Of a DNA stretch of 20,031 bases, positions 15,765 to 20,031 are shown in pieces. Each line of letters begins with the position of its first letter. The first letter of the stretch is position 1. Position numbers and translations under genes: made by a program. The stretch comes from a virus. The notes below the pieces were generated by a model. That model was not told the DNA's origin and searched no databases. It was given only the letters and a program-made list of their open reading frames with translations. The stretch is taken from positions 1-20,031 of IMG/VR virus record IMGVR_UViG_3300031237_000045. One strand, written 5' to 3'.

Positions 15765-16281
15765 GGATTAAGCATGCCAGTTGTTCACGAATTTCTTTAG
15801 CGACAGCGTGGGTTACGCACTCCACTGGGTGATGGGATACATTCAGCCTTTCGGCATGGAATACATCGCCTGGGTTATATTTACAATAATAAATATCATG
15901 CTGTTTGCCGTGTATGAACGACAAATCCGGGTATCTCGATAGCGCCTTTGCTTTTTCTATACCCGGCCATCTTGCGTCTTCCAGTACCGTCTGGGGCGAG
16001 AAACTCAATGATTTACATCCAAGTAGATGGGCGAATAAAAGCGCCGCATAACCGCCCTTGGAACAACCGATCGTTAAGTCTGTGGGTTCTTTGAGTCGTT
16101 CGATAACTTCATCGACACATTTCTGATACCAAAGACCTTCGGTATCACAAAACAAAATCCTGTTTTTGCCTTCGGTAGTTTTTTCCCACTCGAATACTTT
16201 TCTTTCTCTGGAAAATATATTTTGGCTGGAAAAAACAGCAACCAACGGTCCTGGTTTGTAGTCTTCTCGTACTTCAAGCAT
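15757..16281 (-). CDS. Alpha/beta-hydrolase-like protein, possible esterase
   Basis: 174 residues, ATG at 16281, overlapping the methyltransferase end by eight bases. It has a clear nucleophile elbow, TIGCSKGGYAALLFAHLLG, with Ser74 in G-x-S-x-G form. The expected later members of the triad could be Asp129 (FIHGKQHDIYY) and a His in VSHHPVECVTHAV (His150, 151 or 158). The strand before the elbow (DLTIG) and the helix after it fit the fold. It is shorter than most alpha/beta hydrolases (220-300 residues), which suggests a minimal or lid-less form. No signal peptide is seen. Placed among glycosyltransferases it could remove or exchange an acyl group on a glycan, but substrate and activity are not shown by the sequence. 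Confidence 0.6.
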   Translation of the reverse strand: MLEVREDYKPGPLVAVFSSQNIFSRERKVFEWEKTTEGKNRILFCDTEGLWYQKCVDEVIERLKEPTDLTIGCSKGGYAALLFAHLLGCKSLSFSPQTVLEDARWPGIEKAKALSRYPDLSFIHGKQHDIYYCKYNPGDVFHAERLNVSHHPVECVTHAVAKEIREQLACLIPD

Positions 16282-16756
16282 CGAAATTGACCCACATAAC
16301 CTGACCCTGACGGTAACTATCCAATTTCCCCAGCCACCATTCCGACGGTCTTACCGTTACGTGCGCGTTAATGCCGTTAGGAAGGAACTTTTTTGCTTCT
16401 TTTGTGGAGATATTGAGACAAACTAACTTCGTTGCCTTACTAAAAATAATTTGCAATGTCTGGTCTAACTCCTGTTCAGGAACATGTTCCAGAACATCGG
16501 TGCAAATTACTGCGTCGAACTTACCTTCGGGAAGTTTCTCGAACTCATCCACCGCTGGGTCGTAAAGACTAACGTTACCCCATTCTTTTGTTATACCTCG
16601 AATGTGCAGAATAGCCTTACCACAACCGTAATCGAGAACGGATTTACAGCCGTGTTCCTTCAAAAGCTCGGTTATTTTATTGATGTGTTTTTCTAAACTG
16701 AACCCTTTGAACATCCCATGTCTGTGAAGCTGTCGGTATGCTTCCAGATAAATCAT
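16274..16756 (-). CDS. Class I SAM-dependent methyltransferase
   Basis: 160 residues, ATG at 16756, six bases after the upstream stop. Motif I is VLDYGCGKA (40-48), the SAM-binding loop. SLYDPAVDEF (63-72) gives the acidic residue after strand 2, and FDAVICTDVLEHVPE (80-94) is the typical motif around strand 4. The family name I would use is Methyltransf_11/23-like. It is short because the usual C-terminal extension is limited to the HVTVRPSEWWLGKL region. It lies in the sugar module between a glycosyltransferase and a hydrolase-like gene, so an O-methylated sugar or glycan is a plausible product. DNA or small-molecule methylation cannot be excluded. No DNA methylase motif (NPPY/DPPY) is present. 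Confidence 0.75.
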   Translation of the reverse strand: MIYLEAYRQLHRHGMFKGFSLEKHINKITELLKEHGCKSVLDYGCGKAILHIRGITKEWGNVSLYDPAVDEFEKLPEGKFDAVICTDVLEHVPEQELDQTLQIIFSKATKLVCLNISTKEAKKFLPNGINAHVTVRPSEWWLGKLDSYRQGQVMWVNFDA

Positions 16757-16762
16757 TTCGTC

Positions 16763-17467
16763 TCAATGCAACGACACGTCTGATTTTTTATTGCCTTTAT
16801 GGTGGTCAATATATGGGCCTAAAACCGTCGTTGGCATTACGTCCAATGAATCACCGACATTCCAATGATTGCTTAGGTTCTTAACACCGATACCCGATTG
16901 AGCAATAGCCCATTCGAGAGCTTCGCAATCGTGCCACCGGTCGAGTCTGAAGATTTGTCCTCTTCGATAACAATTTTCATATCGTTCCAAAAATTCATCG
17001 AAGTTCTGATGTCCTACATCAAACCCGACGAATCCAGACTCGCAGTGAAACCCATCTCTCCCCAATAAACAGATCGCCTGCGAATCGAACAGAGAATCGA
17101 TGAATTCTTTTGTTACCGGTTTTTTCATGACCGAATCGGCATCTAGCCAGATGATCTTGCCTTCGTTGTTTTTCAGGGCGTCCAGTTGTGCGAATACTTT
17201 GAACGAGAATTTGCGCGCGTCCAAATTATAGTTATACCCCAAAGGCGTCCTGCCTCTGAATATAGGGTTTATATCGCAATAAGCTAAAAAAGCCTTCATC
17301 CCAAACACGCTCATGATGGGCTTATATATCACATTCTCATGCTGGAAATCGGGTAATTCCTCGTAATAGACGACGACATCACAGGGCCAATTACGGACGA
17401 ACGATTCCAAAAACCGCTTACCATACAATTCATAACCTTTCGGTGAAAATGATGTTATGGCGATCAT
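16763..17467 (-). CDS. GT-A fold glycosyltransferase with DxD motif
   Basis: 234 residues, with the ATG sharing one base with the upstream stop (TGATG). The N-terminus MIAITSFSPKGYELYGKRFL resembles the opening strand and helix of GT-A transferases that act on surface glycans. The metal motif is KIIWLDADSVMKK with Asp109-x-Asp111. Further conserved-looking parts are FSFKVFAQLDAL before the DxD and ESGFVGFDVGHQNFDEF after it (the acceptor-side 'E.gf..f' region). HWNVGDSL and a final HHKGNKK patch complete it. It should use a nucleotide sugar with a divalent metal. Which sugar it moves is not visible. It belongs to the cluster bounded by the 15-bp repeats. Confidence 0.75.
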   Translation of the reverse strand: MIAITSFSPKGYELYGKRFLESFVRNWPCDVVVYYEELPDFQHENVIYKPIMSVFGMKAFLAYCDINPIFRGRTPLGYNYNLDARKFSFKVFAQLDALKNNEGKIIWLDADSVMKKPVTKEFIDSLFDSQAICLLGRDGFHCESGFVGFDVGHQNFDEFLERYENCYRRGQIFRLDRWHDCEALEWAIAQSGIGVKNLSNHWNVGDSLDVMPTTVLGPYIDHHKGNKKSDVSLH

Positions 17468-18039
17468 CAGAATAAAGGTTTGATTTCACATCCGTACACC
17501 TCACGGATTTTACCCAGCAGTTTGTGCTCTGTCATCCAATCATGATTTATTTTACCGACCCCGGACCTCGGGATATCATCATTCCGGATGAATTCTTTAG
17601 TCGGGTCTAACAAAGTGTCGAATCCTGCCAACGTTATCGTTTTCGGCTCATAATAATGAGCTGCGATAATAATAGCGGCCATACCGGTAGAAACGTTAGG
17701 GTGACTCCCGCCCATCTCACGAAATATATTGTTCCAGTGGTTACATAGCTTTAGTGGGATCATGACCGGAGCGCCCAAATCCATAATCGCTCTTACAGAT
17801 CGGTCGAAATTGTAATCCCCGTTTTTCGGATATCCCCAGAAAGTCCCGGCGGGGACATCAAAGAACGTCCCCATGATCTCGGTTGAAGCACACAGATGAT
17901 CCGCTCTGTTCCCGTAGTCGTCAGTCCCTAGGACCGTTCGACAGCCCTTCAGTCTGACGACAATGTGATGGGCATCGATCTGCATGCCCATTAACTTGCC
18001 TTTGAGGCTTCTCCCGTGACCGACTACACAAATGTTCAT
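17467..18039 (-). CDS. GT29 (sialyltransferase)-like protein
   Basis: 190 residues, with the ATG overlapping the TGA of the small upstream ORF (ATGA). Motif order follows GT29: an L-motif-like start CVVGHGRSLKGKLMGMQID with VVRLKG (residues 4-31), an S-motif-like NVSTGMAAIIIAAH (115-128), AGFD (138-141) and a VS-type His-x4-Glu in HDWMTE (His166, Glu171). Eukaryotic GT29 enzymes move sialic acid from CMP-Neu5Ac. Short GT29-like proteins in phages and bacteria are poorly characterised and may use another donor. No sialic acid synthesis gene is present, so sialyl transfer would depend on the host. No membrane anchor is seen, unlike Golgi enzymes. Confidence 0.65.
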   Translation of the reverse strand: MNICVVGHGRSLKGKLMGMQIDAHHIVVRLKGCRTVLGTDDYGNRADHLCASTEIMGTFFDVPAGTFWGYPKNGDYNFDRSVRAIMDLGAPVMIPLKLCNHWNNIFREMGGSHPNVSTGMAAIIIAAHYYEPKTITLAGFDTLLDPTKEFIRNDDIPRSGVGKINHDWMTEHKLLGKIREVYGCEIKPLF

Positions 18040-18170
18040 GGTGCGCCATCAAATCCACGGCGGCGCATGAAATTTTTATACCACCTGTAATCTTGATCCG
18101 TTAGGCGCTCGGATGGATCGCGAAATACCAACACACATAAAGAGCAAATATGCCAAAACCAATGCTTCAT
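18036..18170 (-). CDS. Small 44-residue ORF, unknown, translationally coupled
   Basis: The ORF has ATG at 18170 with GGAG five bases upstream, and TGA at 18038-18036, which overlaps the ATG of the GT29-like gene. It encodes 44 residues starting MKHWFWHICSLCVLVFRDP. The N-terminus has His3, His7, Cys9 and Cys12 close together, which could bind a metal. The same segment (4-16) is also hydrophobic and aromatic and could sit at a membrane. The C-terminal half is basic (YKNFMRRRGFDG). I do not recognise a family. A good ribosome site, exact fit between neighbours and the ATGA overlap make it likely to be translated. It might also act only as a leader for translation of the next gene. Confidence 0.6.
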   Translation of the reverse strand: MKHWFWHICSLCVLVFRDPSERLTDQDYRWYKNFMRRRGFDGAP

Positions 18171-18178
18171 ACAATCTC

Positions 18179-18193
18179 CGCTTTGTCAGTCGG
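18179..18193. repeat. 15-bp direct repeat, copy 2 (start of inner cassette)
   Basis: CGCTTTGTCAGTCGG is identical to 15750-15764. It includes the stop codon of the 98-residue gene and the bases leading to the ribosome site of the small ORF, the same relation to genes as in copy 1. Confidence 0.85.
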
Positions 18194-18482
18194 AATTAAT
18201 CGGTTGGACTAACCAATCACATACCTTTATCGTTGGGTCGAATTCTCGTCTTACCTCGGGATATTTATCTCTTACATCTCGTAAATATTCTCGTAGGTCT
18301 AAAATCTCCTCCGCCAGTTCTTGCGTCTCGTTAGGCAATAATGGGCGCTTAACGGCTTCATTGATATGTTTGGTGAGGGTCTGGATCGCAGATTGCATCC
18401 TTACGCCGGTGTCCAACCAAACCACCTGTATTGACAGACAACGGCCTTTCAATTCTTCGAGTGCTGCAATTTCTGAACTCAT
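18186..18482 (-). CDS. Helical protein of unknown function, overlapping the GT9-like gene
   Basis: 98 residues from ATG at 18482 (MSSEIAALEELKGRCLS). It overlaps the end of the upstream glycosyltransferase gene by 125 bases in another frame. There is no strong ribosome site at this ATG. Later in-frame starts, such as ATG at residue 28 (MQSAIQTLTKHI), would shorten the overlap. The protein is rich in Glu, Leu, Arg and Lys and is largely helical, with a charged stretch (ETQELAEEILDLREYLRDVR) that could form a coiled coil. I recognise no domain, signal peptide or membrane segment. Phage genomes often carry such short helical proteins near structural genes. Its neighbours suggest expression with the sugar module but do not show its job. 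Confidence 0.6.
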   Translation of the reverse strand: MSSEIAALEELKGRCLSIQVVWLDTGVRMQSAIQTLTKHINEAVKRPLLPNETQELAEEILDLREYLRDVRDKYPEVRREFDPTIKVCDWLVQPINSD

Positions 18483-19509
18483 CGATGTTTTTGTAAACCG
18501 TGAAATTGGGGTAAATGGGAGACTCCCAATAGCCGTCAAAACCCGGCGGGAAAGACTTACCTTCCGAATAGTACCAAAGTTTTGAAATCGTCTCTCCGTT
18601 TTTCGGAGGAATCACCGCATGACATTCTTTACCAAGAGAACCGGCGATGTGGCATAGAGTCTGTGTGCAGCTTTCAACGCGATCCAAACAACTAATGAAG
18701 GCGAACAGGTTCTCAAAGTCGTTAGAGACATCGAAAGGCGGGCTATCACGACTTTGGGAACCGTATTGCAAGTCGAATCTGGCGCCTGAGGTCATCGCTG
18801 ACAAAAATTTCGCCCTATCAAAACTACCGTGCCTAGATTTGTAGGCGAACCCGACCCACGGTCGGGTAAATCCCCGCAACCAGCATTTCCAATGTTCTGC
18901 GAGCGCAGGATCGGGACGTAAAAATGGCCGACGCGGAAAATGCTCTTTCGCTTTCCGATAGAGCGGCAGTAAATCACCAAGGGCAATGACCGCTTCGCCG
19001 TGCTTTACTTCCGACAACGGAAGCCGGTCGGTGCATTTAATCCTGAAACTCCTCTCGAAAACCGGCTTTAACTTCGGATAACATTGAAATTCTATCGCGT
19101 CGTGCCCAGCCCTGGTTATCAATTCAGGAAGAACCGAGGAATAGCAGATTTCATCTCCTAACCCTTGTTCTCCCAAAACCACGATATGTTTGATGGGTGA
19201 CTGGTAAGACTTTCTCAAATCTAACTTTGGAATAGGGATTTTTATTTCCTTCCCCCACCAATAGGTCATGCTCCAGTCCGACCTGAATTCCCATCCGTCC
19301 CAATTGGAAAAATCCCCCGTCCTCAACCTCTCGCTGCATAGATTCCACCGATGATCGGCAGGGAAATATCTAAGATCAATCCACCCGGTACGTTCCAACG
19401 TATCCCGAATGGCGCGCTTCATTTCTTTTTTTTCCGCCTTCGACCAATTCGGGTAAGTGTCGATTACGGTACAATGACGCTTCAGCTCTTCGAGCAATTC
19501 ACGTTTCAC
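18358..19509 (-). CDS. GT9/TPR-type glycosyltransferase (heptosyltransferase-like, GT-B fold)
   Basis: 383 residues from GTG at 19509, overlapping the TGA of the fibre gene (GTGA). An open frame continues upstream to 19623 but lies inside that gene. The N-terminal 90 residues are helical and charged. The core signature is HIVVLGEQGLGDEICYSSVL (108-127), the 'W/LGEQGLGD.i.f' loop of bacterial TPR-linked, GT9-like transferases. The second lobe shows VGFAYKSRHGSF (219-230), VESCTQTLCHIAGSLG (278-293, like 'vsvdTa..HlAGaLG') and LWYYSEGK plus SPIYPNFTVYKN (311-341, like 'dSPWYPs..ly'). These point to a GT-B enzyme using a nucleotide sugar. The last 40 residues, after FTVYKNIDEF, look unnatural and overlap the next gene, so the tail is probably an overprinted extension. 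Confidence 0.7.
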   Translation of the reverse strand: MKRELLEELKRHCTVIDTYPNWSKAEKKEMKRAIRDTLERTGWIDLRYFPADHRWNLCSERLRTGDFSNWDGWEFRSDWSMTYWWGKEIKIPIPKLDLRKSYQSPIKHIVVLGEQGLGDEICYSSVLPELITRAGHDAIEFQCYPKLKPVFERSFRIKCTDRLPLSEVKHGEAVIALGDLLPLYRKAKEHFPRRPFLRPDPALAEHWKCWLRGFTRPWVGFAYKSRHGSFDRAKFLSAMTSGARFDLQYGSQSRDSPPFDVSNDFENLFAFISCLDRVESCTQTLCHIAGSLGKECHAVIPPKNGETISKLWYYSEGKSFPPGFDGYWESPIYPNFTVYKNIDEFRNCSTRRIERPLSVNTGGLVGHRRKDAICDPDPHQTYQ

Positions 19510-20031
19510 GCGGGATCGACCGAATCCACCGGATTGCTCGCCGCCGTCGTCACTGACGCCGTCCAACTTGCAGTCGTATCGTCTTCCTTGGTCACGGTAA
19601 GAGTCCCGGTGGAGATACTCCATTTATTCCGAAGGAACCGTAGTGCCTGACGCACCGTACGAACCGTTGGACTGCCTGAATCCGAACCGACAGACATATC
19701 GCGATTCAACAAAGCATCGGCATTTTCGATTCCAGTCGGTATCGCATCGATCTGGGTATCGAGATTGGCACTGGCCAACCCGACGGCCGATCTGACACCG
19801 GCGGCATCGAGTGCCGCCCCGGTCCCTCGACTGGATATGGCGGCATCGATATTGTCAGATAGACGCTTGCCAATGCTACCGACGGTCGTAAGGGCTGACG
19901 TCAGCGCATCCCAGATTGCTTGTACCGCGGAGGCCGCGAGAGTCACGCCGGCGGTTACACTAGCGACACTACCGACGACATTACCGCCTACGTTTCCGGT
20001 CACCGATCCGACCGAACCTGTCACACTCGCG
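19506..20031 (-). CDS. Fibre-like structural protein with Gly-x-Val repeats, C-terminal part (N-terminus beyond right edge)
   Basis: The frame is open at the right edge. About 174 codons are visible, with a TGA at 19508-19506. The first visible part is a low-complexity run of GSV, GNV and ASV units (SVGSVTGNVGGNVVGSVAS), as in fibre or shaft proteins of metagenomic phages. A helical Ala-rich segment follows (SAVQAIWDALTSALTTVG), then an IDAAISSRGTGAA part. The C-terminal block has TVRTVRQALRFLRNKWSI and LTVTKEDDTTASWTASV, a pattern I have seen at the ends of phage tail-fibre-like proteins. GC content is near 60% in places against roughly 40-47% elsewhere, only partly explained by Gly/Ala/Val codons. 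The GTG of the next gene overlaps its stop. It may be a fibre, decoration or baseplate-type protein. Confidence 0.6.
   Translation of the reverse strand, partial: ASVTGSVGSVTGNVGGNVVGSVASVTAGVTLAASAVQAIWDALTSALTTVGSIGKRLSDNIDAAISSRGTGAALDAAGVRSAVGLASANLDTQIDAIPTGIENADALLNRDMSVGSDSGSPTVRTVRQALRFLRNKWSISTGTLTVTKEDDTTASWTASVTTAASNPVDSVDPA

Noticed and set aside
18040-18185. Non-coding regulatory gap upstream of the GT29-like gene
   Set aside because: The interval is almost filled by a 44-codon ORF with a good ribosome site and an ATGA overlap.
19510-19623. Longer start for the GT9-like gene at 19623
   Set aside because: It would overlap the fibre gene by over 100 bases and adds 38 low-complexity residues. 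The GTG at 19509 gives a GTGA overlap.
1-20031. CRISPR array, tRNA genes, integrase or insertion sequence
   Set aside because: No regularly spaced repeats, cloverleaf-like segments, recombinase motifs or transposase genes were seen when reading both strands. The direct repeat pair found is only 15 bp.

Overview
The window is a stretch of a tailed double-stranded DNA phage genome (Caudoviricetes), most likely with a short, podovirus-type tail. Every credible gene lies on the minus strand, so transcription runs from the right edge to the left edge. Genes are packed almost without gaps, and many junctions are ATGA, GTGA, TGATG or TAATG overlaps. The evidence for a phage is the run large terminase, P22-like portal, coiled-coil protein, small conserved protein, scaffold, N4-gp56-type major capsid protein, head-tail adaptor, beta-propeller tail protein, GNAT-like protein, three internal or ejection-type proteins and a tail fibre. 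No tRNA, integrase, lysis or replication gene is visible. The host cannot be read directly. Enzymes that make and transfer GDP-deoxysugars suggest a Gram-negative host with O-antigen or capsule, or a phage that glycosylates its own virion (inference).

Layout, in order of transcription. (1) 20031-19506: the C-terminal part of a GC-rich, Gly/Val-repeat fibre-like protein, cut by the window edge. (2) 19509-13063: a carbohydrate module with a GT9/TPR-type glycosyltransferase, a helical unknown, a previously easy-to-miss 44-residue ORF, a GT29 (sialyltransferase)-like protein, a GT-A glycosyltransferase with a DxD motif, a class I SAM methyltransferase, an alpha/beta-hydrolase-like protein, GDP-mannose 4,6-dehydratase (gmd), a ColD-like PLP dehydratase with His in place of the Schiff-base Lys, and a GT8-like glycosyltransferase. 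(3) 13066-7089: the packaging and capsid block, closed by a strong UUCG-tetraloop terminator. (4) 7045-603: adaptor, tail nozzle, GNAT-like and ejection proteins. (5) 594-1: the N-terminal part of a tail fibre that runs off the left edge.

How the genes may work together. Gmd would convert host GDP-mannose to GDP-4-keto-6-deoxymannose. The ColD-like enzyme would remove the C3 hydroxyl to give GDP-4-keto-3,6-dideoxymannose, the precursor of colitose. Four candidate glycosyltransferases, a methyltransferase and a possible esterase could then assemble or decorate a glycan. No ManB, ManC or ColC is in the window. The sugar module is joined to terL by an ATGA overlap, so it is probably expressed with the late structural genes.

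The most interesting points are the histidine-type ColD in a phage, the five-gene sub-cassette flanked by a 15-bp direct repeat placed at equivalent stop-codon/RBS junctions, the GT29-like protein, and the coupling of sugar genes to DNA packaging genes.
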